Shown here: piece by piece, positions 42,435-50,656 of the stretch
Layout: each line of letters starts with the position of its first letter
How positions within the stretch are numbered: position 1 is the first letter of the stretch
Assembly: GCA_964449375.1 (NCBI GenBank)
Contig: CAYVAS010000007.1
Location: forward strand, 1-64,000
DNA: 64,000 bases
DNA from: JAFDWI01 sp964449375
GTDB lineage: Bacteria; Actinomycetota; Acidimicrobiia; Acidimicrobiales; Iamiaceae
Direction of reading: 5' to 3'
Position numbers and translations under genes: made by a program
Notes under the pieces: generated by a model
Seen by the model: only the letters and a program-made list of their open reading frames with translations
Databases searched by the model: none
What the model was told of the DNA's origin: nothing

Positions 42435-44003
42435 ATGACACATCCAGATGAATCCGCCTCGACGCGATCCGAGGGCGTGCCAGAAGTCGTGATCGTCGGG
42501 GCGGGCCCGGCCGGGCTCACCGCCGCGTTCCAGCTGCACAAGTACGACGTGCCCTCCACGGTGTTGGAGGTGACCGACGAGATCGGGGGCATCTCGCGCA
42601 CCGCCAAGCGCGACGGGTGGCGTTTCGACATCGGCGGTCACCGGTTCTTCACCAAGGTGAAGCAGGTGGACGACCTGTGGCACGAGATCCTGCCCGCCGA
42701 GGACTTCCTCATGCGTCCCCGCAAGAGCCGGATCTTCTACGAGGGCAAGTACTTCGACTACCCCATCAAGGCCAGCAACGCCCTGATCAACCTGGGCCCG
42801 GTCGAGGCGGTGCGGTGCGTGGCGTCCTATGTCGCCGCGCGGATCCGTCCCCCCAAGGACCAGACCAACTACGAGGGCTGGTTGGTGGCCCGGTTCGGGT
42901 GGCGCCTGTACCGGACGTTCTTCAAGACCTACACCGAGAAGCTCTGGGGCGTTCCCGTGTCGGAGATGCCCGCCGACTGGGCCGCCCAGCGGGTCAAGGG
43001 GCTGTCGCTGGGCAACGCGATCGTCAACGCGCTGACCCCCAAACGGAACCAGAAGGAGATCACCTCGCTCATCGAGGAGTTCCAGTACCCCAAGTACGGA
43101 CCGGGCATGATGTGGGAGGTCTGCCGCGACACCGTCGTGGAGAAGGGCTCCACGGTGACCATGGAAACGGCCGTGACCGGGATCCGCCACGCGGACGGTC
43201 GGGCCGTGAGCGTCACCGGTACCCACGCGGACGGCACCACCACCGAATACCCGGCCGACGAGGTCATCTCGTCGATGCCGATCTCCGAGCTGCTCGAGGT
43301 CATGGATCCGCCGGTCCCCGACGAGGTCCGCGCCGCGGCCGATGATCTGCGCTACCGGGACTACCTGATCGTGGCCCTGGTGCTCCCCGAGACCAGCGTC
43401 GACTTCGACGACAACTGGATCTACATCCACGACCCCACCGTCCGCACCATGCGCATCCAGAACTTCGGTTCCTGGTCGCCCTACATGGTCAAGGAGGGCT
43501 TCAACACCCTGGGGCTCGAGTACACGGTGTGGGAGGGCGACGACGAGTGGAACATGGCCGACGAAGACCTCGTCCAGCGCGCCAAGGAGGAGCTCGAGCG
43601 CCTGGGCCTGGCCCACATCTCCGAGATCCGTGAGGGGTACGTGGTGCGCCAGCCCAAGGCCTACCCGATCTACGACGACCGCTACCGCGCCAATGTCGAC
43701 GTGCTGCGTGCCTGGCTGGCCGAGCACGCCGCGAACGTGCACCCGGTGGGACGCAACGGGATGTTCCGATACAACAACCAGGACCACTCGATGTTCACCG
43801 CGATGCTGACCGTCGAGAACATCATGACCGGCACCTCCCACGACGTGTGGGAGGTCAACGTGGAAGAGGAGTATCACGAGGAGGCCTCCGGGCCCACGAC
43901 CCGGGTCGAGCGGCCGGCGGGGAGCCACGGCACCGGTCGCGACGCCCCCGTGATCAGCCGGGAGACCCTCGAGGCCCACGGCCGGGTCGACCCGGACTCC
44001 TGA
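42435..44003 (+). CDS. FAD-dependent amine-oxidase/UDP-galactopyranose-mutase-like oxidoreductase
   Basis: A 522-residue flavoprotein. The dinucleotide-binding motif VIVGAGPAGLTAAFQL is followed by an FAD-contacting GGISRT and DIGGHRFFTK. The middle (KSRIFYEGKYFDYPIKA...) is shared with a family often found beside polyprenyl-phosphate-mannose synthases and cell-envelope glycosyltransferases. It is close to but not a bona fide UGM. A TAGCAT (42399-42404) overlaps the preceding stop codon and may drive it. The last 45 residues are disordered. A bidirectional terminator follows. Confidence 0.82.
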   Translation: MTHPDESASTRSEGVPEVVIVGAGPAGLTAAFQLHKYDVPSTVLEVTDEIGGISRTAKRDGWRFDIGGHRFFTKVKQVDDLWHEILPAEDFLMRPRKSRIFYEGKYFDYPIKASNALINLGPVEAVRCVASYVAARIRPPKDQTNYEGWLVARFGWRLYRTFFKTYTEKLWGVPVSEMPADWAAQRVKGLSLGNAIVNALTPKRNQKEITSLIEEFQYPKYGPGMMWEVCRDTVVEKGSTVTMETAVTGIRHADGRAVSVTGTHADGTTTEYPADEVISSMPISELLEVMDPPVPDEVRAAADDLRYRDYLIVALVLPETSVDFDDNWIYIHDPTVRTMRIQNFGSWSPYMVKEGFNTLGLEYTVWEGDDEWNMADEDLVQRAKEELERLGLAHISEIREGYVVRQPKAYPIYDDRYRANVDVLRAWLAEHAANVHPVGRNGMFRYNNQDHSMFTAMLTVENIMTGTSHDVWEVNVEEEYHEEASGPTTRVERPAGSHGTGRDAPVISRETLEAHGRVDPDS

Positions 44004-44012
44004 TCGAAATCT

Positions 44013-44047
44013 GGAGCGAAAAGGGTGCCATGTCGCCTTTTCGCTCC
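44013..44047. terminator. bidirectional hairpin terminator between convergent genes
   Basis: GGAGCGAAAAGG (44013-44024) and CCTTTTCGCTCC (44036-44047) form a perfect 12-bp stem with an 11-nt loop. Flanking AAAT/ATTT (44007-44010, 44050-44053) can extend it past a 2x2 internal loop. It lies just after the FAD gene stop and before the convergent synthase stop, so it serves both directions. Confidence 0.85.
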
Positions 44048-44066
44048 GAATTTCGGGTGGAGGGTC

Positions 44067-44828
44067 TCAGCTGGGCTCGGGAGACCGACGGGTCAGCGCC
44101 CGGAACCGGTCCCGGATGCCCCAGCGGGTGACCAGCAGCATCGACTCGGCCATGATCTTCCCCGACATCTTGGACTGGCCCCGCACCCGATCGGTGAACG
44201 CGATCGGCACCTCGTCGATCCGGCCGCCCCACGCGGCCAGTCGGTAGGCCACCTCCATCTGGAAGGCGTACCCGTTCGCGATCGTGTCGCGGAAGTCGAT
44301 CGCCTCGAGCACGTCGGCCCGGTAGGCACGGAACCCCGCGGTTGCGTCGTGGATCGCCAGACCCAGCAGCCACGTGGCGTAGGCGTTGCCCCACTTGGAG
44401 AGCAGTCGACGATGCAGCGGCCAGTTCGGAGTGCTCCCGCCGGCCACGTACCGGGACCCGATCGCCACCCCGGCCCCGTCGTCGAGTCGGGCGAGAAGCT
44501 CGGGAATCACCGCGGGGTCGTGCTGGCCGTCCACGTCGAGCTGGACGAGCCGGTCATAGCCCTGGTCCATGCCCTGACCGAATCCGGCCCGGTAGGCGTT
44601 CCCCAGACCGTCTTTGTGGGGGCGACGCAGCACCTGGACCCGGCCCAGTTCGGCGCCCTTGGCCTCGGCGAGGTCCGCGGTGCCGTCGGGCGAGTTGTCG
44701 TCGACGACCAGGATGTCGGCTTCTGGTACGACCCGGCGGACCGTCTCCAGGAACAACTCGATGTTGGGTGCCTCGATGTAGGTCGGGGCGACCACGAGGG
44801 TGCGGACCGGTTCGGCTGGCGCGCTCAA
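44067..44828 (-). CDS. polyprenyl-phosphate mannose synthase (Ppm1/DPM1-like GT2)
   Basis: A 253-residue GT2 enzyme that makes polyprenyl-phosphate mannose from GDP-mannose. Motifs are VVDDNSPDGTADL, LGNAYRAGFGQGM, the metal site LDVDGQHDP, and DATAGFRAYR. There is no transmembrane tail, so it is cytosolic or peripheral. The start is TTG at 44828 with AAGGA about 8 nt upstream; no ATG or GTG fits the conserved N-terminus. It supplies the donor for the GT39 and PIG-V-like enzymes in this window. Confidence 0.92.
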   Translation of the reverse strand: MSAPAEPVRTLVVAPTYIEAPNIELFLETVRRVVPEADILVVDDNSPDGTADLAEAKGAELGRVQVLRRPHKDGLGNAYRAGFGQGMDQGYDRLVQLDVDGQHDPAVIPELLARLDDGAGVAIGSRYVAGGSTPNWPLHRRLLSKWGNAYATWLLGLAIHDATAGFRAYRADVLEAIDFRDTIANGYAFQMEVAYRLAAWGGRIDEVPIAFTDRVRGQSKMSGKIMAESMLLVTRWGIRDRFRALTRRSPEPS

Positions 44829-44847
44829 CGGATGGGTCCTTTCCCGC

Positions 44848-45645
44848 TCAGTACGGCCAGGTCTCGCCGTCGTGCCCGAGCAGTCGGGTCACCCGTCCCA
44901 GCCGGAGGGTGAGCAGCACCTTGATGAGCACGTTCTTGGCGAACCATCCCAGCTCACCGAGTTGACGGAGCTGGCTGCGCCGGCGCTCGGCGTCGCTCAT
45001 GGGCCCGCGACGGTACTCGGCCAGCGACCGTGACCGGCCCACGTAGCGCCATTCGCGGGAGAACAGGTAGGTCCGCAGGAGCGCGAAGGTCACGCCGATC
45101 GAGCTCCACGAGTCGTGCACCAGCAGTACGCCCCCGTCGGTCACCCGGCGACCCCAGTCCACCATGTCCGCCCGGGCGGGGCCGTAGCGGTGCGCACCGT
45201 CGATGTAGAGCAGGTCGATCGGTCCCTCGACGTCGCCGAGGGCCTCCGCGGACAGCTTCCGGACGTGGCGGACCCGGTCGGCCACCCCGGCCCGCGCCAG
45301 GTTCGCCCGGAACACCTCGTTGTCGTCCTGTCCCAGCTCGGCGGTCGTCACGATCTCCTGTGGGCCCCGGTCGGTACCGATGTGCGGGTCGATGGCCACG
45401 ATCTCGGTCTTGTCGGGGGCCGCGCTCGCCAGCATGATCATCGACCTGCCCCGGAAGCTGCCGATCTCCACGATCTGGCCACCGTCGGTGACCTCCGAGG
45501 CCCGGTCCCAGAGGCGTCGTGCCTGGTCGTGGGACATCCAGCCGTCCACATCGGCGACCGACGCCCAGGCGGTGTCGAAGTCCGTTGCGGGTGTGTTCAA
45601 GATCTGCTCCCGTACCGACGACGCAGGCCAGAGCTGACCCGCCAC
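44848..45645 (-). CDS. class I SAM-dependent methyltransferase (Methyltransf_24-like)
   Basis: A 265-residue methyltransferase. The SAM motif is IVEIGSFRGRSMIML, motif II/III covers VAIDPH, and IDLLYIDGAHRYG and GGVLLVHDSW continue the fold. Members act on sugars in surface glycans or on small molecules. GTG 45645 follows a leaderless TAGGGT. It precedes the mannose synthase by 19 nt in the same direction. The C-terminal 50 residues are basic. Confidence 0.85.
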   Translation of the reverse strand: MAGQLWPASSVREQILNTPATDFDTAWASVADVDGWMSHDQARRLWDRASEVTDGGQIVEIGSFRGRSMIMLASAAPDKTEIVAIDPHIGTDRGPQEIVTTAELGQDDNEVFRANLARAGVADRVRHVRKLSAEALGDVEGPIDLLYIDGAHRYGPARADMVDWGRRVTDGGVLLVHDSWSSIGVTFALLRTYLFSREWRYVGRSRSLAEYRRGPMSDAERRRSQLRQLGELGWFAKNVLIKVLLTLRLGRVTRLLGHDGETWPY

Positions 45646-45660
45646 GAGGACACGACCCTA
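45646..45660 (-). promoter_or_regulatory. -10 element for the leaderless methyltransferase gene
   Basis: On the minus strand TAGGGT (45660 to 45655) ends 9 nt before GTG 45645. It separates this pair from the conservon upstream. Confidence 0.6.
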
Positions 45661-45709
45661 GTGGGTCGGTCCCCCACCGTCGTAGCTGCGTCGGTGCGCT
45701 CCGGGTGGG

Positions 45710-46315
45710 TCAGACCGCCGCAGCCGTTGCCCGGGCCAGCGCGTGCTGGACCAGCTCCAGGAGGACCATCTTGGTCGAGGCGCGTTCGCGGGCGTCACAC
45801 AGCAGCACCGGGGTGTCGCCCGACACCGCGACGGCCTCACGGATCTCCTCGGGGTCGTAGGCGACCTTGCCCTCGAAGCAGTTCACGCCCACGACGAAGG
45901 GCACCTGGTGCTCCTCGAAGTAGTCGATCGCCGGGAAGCTCTCCTCGAGCTTGCGGGTGTCGACCAGCACCACGGCGCCGATGGCGCCCCGCACCAGGTC
46001 GTCCCACATGAACCAGAACCGGTCCTGACCCGGGGTACCGAACAGGTACAGCACCAGGTCGGTGCCCAGGCCGATGCGCCCGAAGTCCATGGCGACCGTC
46101 GTGGTGGTCTTGGCCTCGGCGCTGCCCACGTTGTCGACGTCCTCGGCCACCCTCGTCATCGCCGCTTCGGTCGTCAGCGGGTCGATCTCGGAGATCGACC
46201 CCACGAACGTCGTCTTGCCGACGGCGAACCCGCCGGCGACGACGATCTTGACCGGCATCGGCGCCGCACCGGCGCCTCCGGCAGAGCCGTGGTTGTCAGA
46301 GGGCTTGGAGGCCAT
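45710..46315 (-). CDS. cvnD: conservon small GTPase (CvnD-like)
   Basis: A 201-residue Ras-like GTPase acting as the output switch of the conservon. G1 is AGGFAVGKTTFVG, the G3 region is FGTPGQDRFWFMW (Gly in place of the usual Asp), and the G4 region is VGVNCFEG (NxxE). These changes are normal for CvnD. It overlaps cvnC by 20 nt. A Met at 46258 (MPVKIVVAGG) could be the true start because the first 19 residues are low-complexity. Confidence 0.93.
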   Translation of the reverse strand: MASKPSDNHGSAGGAGAAPMPVKIVVAGGFAVGKTTFVGSISEIDPLTTEAAMTRVAEDVDNVGSAEAKTTTTVAMDFGRIGLGTDLVLYLFGTPGQDRFWFMWDDLVRGAIGAVVLVDTRKLEESFPAIDYFEEHQVPFVVGVNCFEGKVAYDPEEIREAVAVSGDTPVLLCDARERASTKMVLLELVQHALARATAAAV

Positions 46316-46658
46316 CGAGCACCCTTTCGAGGAGTTTCAGATCCGGACGGTCGCCGGCGGGACGTGGACGGTTGAATTCCACGAGCCCCTCTTCGGTCAT
46401 GTCACCGATGAGGACCCGGGCGACGCCCAGTGGGACGTGCAGATAGGCGGAGATCTCCGCCACCGACAAGGGGGTGTGGCACATGTCGACGATCCGGGCG
46501 CGCTCCATCGTCAGGCGCGGCGCGGCCGACTCCCCCTTCTTGGTGGTGACGACGATCGTCTCCAGGGGGATGTCGGTGGTCGAGCGGGTCCGCCCGCCGG
46601 TGATGGCGTAGGGTCTGACCCGGAGTCGGCCGGTGGTGTGGTCGTCTGGTGGTGTCAT
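46296..46658 (-). CDS. cvnC: DUF742 protein (CvnC-like)
   Basis: A 120-residue DUF742 protein with VRPYAITGGRTR, HTPLSVAEISAYLHVPLGVARVLIGDM and a leucine-rich C-terminus. The middle reads as a winged-helix-like fold. It is the third conservon gene, starting within the stop of cvnB (ATGA). Its role between the roadblock and the GTPase is not established. Confidence 0.94.
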   Translation of the reverse strand: MTPPDDHTTGRLRVRPYAITGGRTRSTTDIPLETIVVTTKKGESAAPRLTMERARIVDMCHTPLSVAEISAYLHVPLGVARVLIGDMTEEGLVEFNRPRPAGDRPDLKLLERVLDGLQAL

Positions 46659-47077
46659 TGTGGCAGTGCCCCTTGCAGCTCGGCCCGGAGCTCGGGAGTG
46701 AGCACCGAACCACAACGCTCGACGAGGACCGCCATCTCGTAGCCGACGAGTCCCACGTCGCAGCTCGAATCAGCCAGCACCGTCAACGACGATCCGTCGC
46801 TGATCCCGGTGACGAAGAGAAACGAATGCTCCATCTCGATGATCACCTGCGTGACCGCCCCACCTCCGAAGCGGCCCGCCGCGCCGTAGGCGAGACCGAT
46901 CAGACCCGAGGCGACCGCGGCGAAGCGATCCGCGCCATCGCGGTCCATGCCGGCGGACACGGCCATCGGCAGCCCGTCGGACGACACGACCACGGCGTCC
47001 TGGACGCCCGCGACGCGGTCGACGAAGTTCGCGACGAGCCAGTTGATGTTGCGTGCGTCACTGGAGAGTTCGGACAT
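46655..47077 (-). CDS. cvnB: roadblock/LC7 protein (CvnB-like)
   Basis: A 140-residue roadblock-fold protein with NWLVANFVDRVAGVQDAVVVSSDGLPMAVS, GLAYGAAGRFGGGAVTQVIIEM and SCDVGLVGYEMAVL. Such proteins bind or activate the neighbouring GTPase. Its ATG lies directly after the cvnA TAG (TAG-ATG, no spacer) and its own stop overlaps cvnC. Confidence 0.95.
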   Translation of the reverse strand: MSELSSDARNINWLVANFVDRVAGVQDAVVVSSDGLPMAVSAGMDRDGADRFAAVASGLIGLAYGAAGRFGGGAVTQVIIEMEHSFLFVTGISDGSSLTVLADSSCDVGLVGYEMAVLVERCGSVLTPELRAELQGALPQ

Positions 47078-49588
47078 CTACCCACCGTCCTTGGGGGTCA
47101 GGCCATCGGGGCTCGGGGACTCGTCGGCGTCGCGGCCCTTCTGCATACCGCTCCGATAACGGGAAAGCATCGATCGTACCTCGTCGGGCGAACGTCGGTT
47201 CTGCGTGGCCGCCCGTTCCCCGTCGCCTCCAGGAACGGCACGCTGGGCACCGGCACTGCGCGGCACCCGCTTGGTGAGCCCGCTGGACGTCGCCACCGGC
47301 TCGGGACTGGTCGGCGCTGGCTCGGAGGCCGTGGGGGCGGTCGGAGCCGGGGCACGGGGTGGCGCCCCGTTGTCTGCCGCCGGCTGCGCCGGCGGGGTGG
47401 CCCGCGGGGTCCGCTTGGGGATCGACTCGGTGGACGGCGGGGCTGGGGAAGGTGGCGCCACCGGGGGTGCCCCGGTCCCCGCGGGCGTCTTGGGCCGGCG
47501 CCGCGGCGGCGTCGCGGGTTCGGTGCGCTCGGCGACCGCCGGAGGCGCCTGGGCGGCAGGTGCCGTCGGCGCGGGTCGGGCGTCGCGGTCGGTGAGCGCG
47601 GCGGGTTCGGTGGCGGTCCGGGGCTGATCGGTGATCAGCGACGGGGGCAGCGACACCATCGCGGTGGTGCCACCCGAGGGCGAGGGCATGAGCCGCACCG
47701 CGATTCCGAAACGGGCGGCGAGTCGACCGATCACGATGAAACCGAGCGACCGTGACAGCGCAAGACCGACCAAGGGGGGCCGGGCGAGGAGATCGTTGGC
47801 CTCGGCCAATGCGTCGGGGGCCATCCCGATACCGTGGTCGGTGACCGAGATGACGTACCCCTCGGCCTTGGTGCGGTGGCCCACGACCTCGACACGGGTG
47901 TCCGGCGGCGAGAAGTTCGTGGCGTTCTCCATCAACTCCGAGAGCAGGTGCGCGATGTCCAGCGCGGCGTTGGACGCCACGAGCACCTCGTCGAACTGGA
48001 GCATGTCGATGCGGGCGAAGTCCTCGACCTCGCCGACCGCGGCCCGAACCACGTCGGCCAGGGGCACCGGCTTGCCCCGGCGACGGCTCGGTTCGGCACC
48101 GGCGAGCACCAGCAGCGACTCCGCGTTCCGCCGCATCCGGGTCGCGAGGTGGTCCAGCTTGAACAGGTTTTCGAGCTGGTCCGGGTCCTCCTCGGCCGAT
48201 TCGAGCTGGTCGATGAACTCGATCTGACGATCGAGGAGGCCCTGGTTGCGGCGCGCCAGGTTGATGAACATGTCGCCGATGCCCTTGCGCAGCAACTGGG
48301 CCTGTTCGGTGGCGACCTCGACGGCCACGCCCTGGATGCGGTTGAACGCGGTGGCGAGCTGACCGATCTCGTCGGTTCCGCTCACGTCGATCTCGCTGAA
48401 GGACGAGGTCAGGTAGCTCACGTCCTCCTCAGCCGGGTTCTTCAGTGAGTCGACCAGCCGGGGAAGCTGTTCATGGGAGAGCCGGTCTGCGGCACCGGTC
48501 AGTCGGTTCAGGCGCTGGGTGATCGACCGGGAAATCCAGATCGCGGCGGCGATGGCGATGGCGATCCCCAGGCCGCCCGCGAGCACGTAGAACCGGGCGG
48601 CACGCACCGCGTCGGCCCGGCTGGCCTCGATCTGGGCGCTGGTCCGGTCGGTGAGGTCGGTCGTCGCCCCCGAGAGCTGGTCCGCGTAGACCTGCACCTC
48701 TTCGATGGGCACCGCGGCGGACGGGAAGTCGATCTCGGTGAGCGGCGCCTCGAAGGAGTTCCCGCTCATGGCCTGCTGGGTCGACCAGTCGACGGTCATC
48801 ACCGTGTCGAGGGTGGCAGGCACGGTGATGTTGCGGTTGAAGTACGTCTTGATCGGGCTCGAACCGCCGGCGACCCGGGTCAGCACCGCGTCGGCCTTGT
48901 CCTGGTCGACGGCCTGGTTGTACACGAGTACCTGGTTGCTGGTGTCCCGTGCCTCGGGTCCACTCCACATCCCCGGGCCCTCAGCCTGGGTGGGGATCGC
49001 CATCGTGGCCAACGCGGTGGTCTGCAGGTTGTAGTCCAGCAGCGAGGTGAGCTGCTCGAGGGGCAGCACGACCTCGGGACTGGAGGTCAGACCCGCGAGG
49101 GTCTGGACGTAGTCGACGAAGTGGATGATCGTGGCGTTGCGGTAGTTCGCGAGCTGATCGGGCCACTCGGAGGCGGGCTGGTCGCGATAGCCGGTGAAGC
49201 TGGTCAGGGTGGCCTCGAGCGTCTCGTACGCGCTGGTCACGTCGGTGTCGGCGCTGGTCAGGTCCAGCTTCTCGTTGGCGGTCTTGAACGCCTCGATCGC
49301 CTCGTCGGTGACGGCCTGGGTCTCCTCTGGGATCCGCGCGGCCGTGGGATCGCCCCCCGCGCGCGACACGGACACGACCCCCTGGATCATCTCGAGTTCC
49401 ATCGCCTCGACCAGTTCGGCGGTGGCCGCCGCAGCCGCGATGATGTCCTCGTCGACCGTGGCCCGTTCGGCGGTCGCGTTGCGTTCACCGAAGCCGATGA
49501 CCGCGAAGATCAGGAGGGCCGCCACCGGAAACAGCAGCAGCGCGATGAGTTTGGTCCGGATCTTGAGGTTGTTGAGCTTGTCGAGCAC
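47078..49588 (-). CDS. cvnA: conservon membrane sensor histidine kinase with NIT domain (CvnA-like)
   Basis: An 836-residue sensor. TM1 is at about 8-30, an extracytoplasmic nitrate/nitrite-sensing-like helical domain at about 35-330, TM2 at about 331-352, HAMP at about 353-415, a dimerisation region with LFKLDHLATRM (His about 476), and an ATPase domain with ELMENATNFSPPD and DHGIGM. The last 190 residues are Pro/Ala-rich and disordered. GTG 49588 (VLDKLNNLKIRTKLI) fits the family. No response regulator is nearby; signalling is thought to go through the roadblock/GTPase partners. Confidence 0.92.
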   Translation of the reverse strand: MLDKLNNLKIRTKLIALLLFPVAALLIFAVIGFGERNATAERATVDEDIIAAAAATAELVEAMELEMIQGVVSVSRAGGDPTAARIPEETQAVTDEAIEAFKTANEKLDLTSADTDVTSAYETLEATLTSFTGYRDQPASEWPDQLANYRNATIIHFVDYVQTLAGLTSSPEVVLPLEQLTSLLDYNLQTTALATMAIPTQAEGPGMWSGPEARDTSNQVLVYNQAVDQDKADAVLTRVAGGSSPIKTYFNRNITVPATLDTVMTVDWSTQQAMSGNSFEAPLTEIDFPSAAVPIEEVQVYADQLSGATTDLTDRTSAQIEASRADAVRAARFYVLAGGLGIAIAIAAAIWISRSITQRLNRLTGAADRLSHEQLPRLVDSLKNPAEEDVSYLTSSFSEIDVSGTDEIGQLATAFNRIQGVAVEVATEQAQLLRKGIGDMFINLARRNQGLLDRQIEFIDQLESAEEDPDQLENLFKLDHLATRMRRNAESLLVLAGAEPSRRRGKPVPLADVVRAAVGEVEDFARIDMLQFDEVLVASNAALDIAHLLSELMENATNFSPPDTRVEVVGHRTKAEGYVISVTDHGIGMAPDALAEANDLLARPPLVGLALSRSLGFIVIGRLAARFGIAVRLMPSPSGGTTAMVSLPPSLITDQPRTATEPAALTDRDARPAPTAPAAQAPPAVAERTEPATPPRRRPKTPAGTGAPPVAPPSPAPPSTESIPKRTPRATPPAQPAADNGAPPRAPAPTAPTASEPAPTSPEPVATSSGLTKRVPRSAGAQRAVPGGDGERAATQNRRSPDEVRSMLSRYRSGMQKGRDADESPSPDGLTPKDGG

Positions 49589-49602
49589 GCCTTGCTGTCT
49601 CC

Positions 49603-49618
49603 TCACACCCCGGTGTGA
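49603..49618. repeat. palindrome upstream of cvnA, candidate operator
   Basis: TCACACC-CC-GGTGTGA is a perfect 7-bp inverted repeat with a 2-nt centre, 15-30 nt before the cvnA GTG. Around it, 49589-49864 has a minus-strand TAGGAT and a plus-strand TAGTCT that abut at about 49774-49784, plus a CCCCG/CGGGG hairpin. No coding frame is convincing there. Confidence 0.5.
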
Positions 49619-49850
49619 CACCCGAGAGTGCCGCTCGCAGGGCCCGAAATACCGTCTCGCGCTGGTGCCCTCCATTCGGCTGTCTCCGGACAACCTTGAG
49701 GAAGGCAGCGCCCTGGCCGGCAGAATCGGGCCAAACGAACTACACCCCGGCCTTCGCGGGGTAGCGCCCAGGATCCTAGTCTCTCCGGGCTTTCCGGAGT
49801 GTCACCGCGAGGTGCGGACCCGGTGCCGCCGTGGCGCCCGCGTGGTCAGC

Positions 49851-49864
49851 TACCTTGGTGCTCC
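49851..49864 (+). promoter_or_regulatory. -10 element for the leaderless DUF4388 gene
   Basis: TACCTT (49851-49856) is 8 nt before ATG 49865, with no Shine-Dalgarno sequence. Confidence 0.6.
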
Positions 49865-50656
49865 ATGACCACGATCGTCGAAGCCGACGCGGGCGTGCCG
49901 GCCGGGGGTGACAAGGTGTCCGAGGGACCAGCACAACTATCCGGGAGCCTCGACGGATTTGAGCTCGCCGAGCTGTTCGAGCTGTTCACGGCGACGGCCT
50001 CGACGGGGCGCCTCACCTTCAGTGAGCCGGTGGGCGCCACCCTGTGGATCACCGATGGTCAGATCTCCTACGGCACCTCTCCGGGGACCCCCCAGCCCCG
50101 TGAACTGCTCGAGCGCCAGGGCATCGCCACTCCCGAACAGTTCGACGGCGCGGTGGCGGCCACCTCGGAAACCCAGGTGCTCCACGAGATCCTCACCGAC
50201 CTGTTCGACGTCGACGCCGACCGGGTCGCTGCGGTGGCGCGAGAGCAGATCATCACCACCGCGTTCGAGGTGGTGGCCGTGGGCGCCGAGTCCTTCGAGT
50301 TCCACACCGGCCAGACCGACCCGCTCGGCGCGGCCATCCGTATGGGGCACACCGAGGTCCTCACCGAAGCCGAACGACGCCGGGACGAGTGGCGTCGCAT
50401 CGCCGAGCTGATCCCCTCCACCGGGATCATCCCCGCCTTGAGCGCGGAACTCCCCGGGGGCAGGGACGGCATCACGATCACCGCCGACGAGTGGCAGATT
50501 CTCGCCCAGCTCGACGGGCGCCGCAGCGCAGCGGACGTCATCGGCGTGCTCGGCCAGAGCGCGTTCGAGGTGTGCGGCGTGCTCTATGAGCTGCTCCGGG
50601 CCGGCACCATCGAGGTCGTCGGCCATGCCGACGACGTCGACGATCAGGATCTGTGA
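49865..50656 (+). CDS. DUF4388 (PATAN-like) domain protein
   Basis: A 263-residue protein. The DUF4388 domain fills about residues 25-130, with LSGSLDGFELAELFELFTATASTGRLTF and ATLWITDGQISYGTSPGTP. The C-terminal half has repeated small helical units (ITADEWQILAQLDGRRSAADVIGVL), a winged-helix-like element common in DUF4388 proteins. These proteins often accompany MglA-type GTPases and roadblock proteins. It is divergent from cvnABCD and coupled by GTGA to the M18 peptidase. Confidence 0.85.
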   Translation: MTTIVEADAGVPAGGDKVSEGPAQLSGSLDGFELAELFELFTATASTGRLTFSEPVGATLWITDGQISYGTSPGTPQPRELLERQGIATPEQFDGAVAATSETQVLHEILTDLFDVDADRVAAVAREQIITTAFEVVAVGAESFEFHTGQTDPLGAAIRMGHTEVLTEAERRRDEWRRIAELIPSTGIIPALSAELPGGRDGITITADEWQILAQLDGRRSAADVIGVLGQSAFEVCGVLYELLRAGTIEVVGHADDVDDQDL

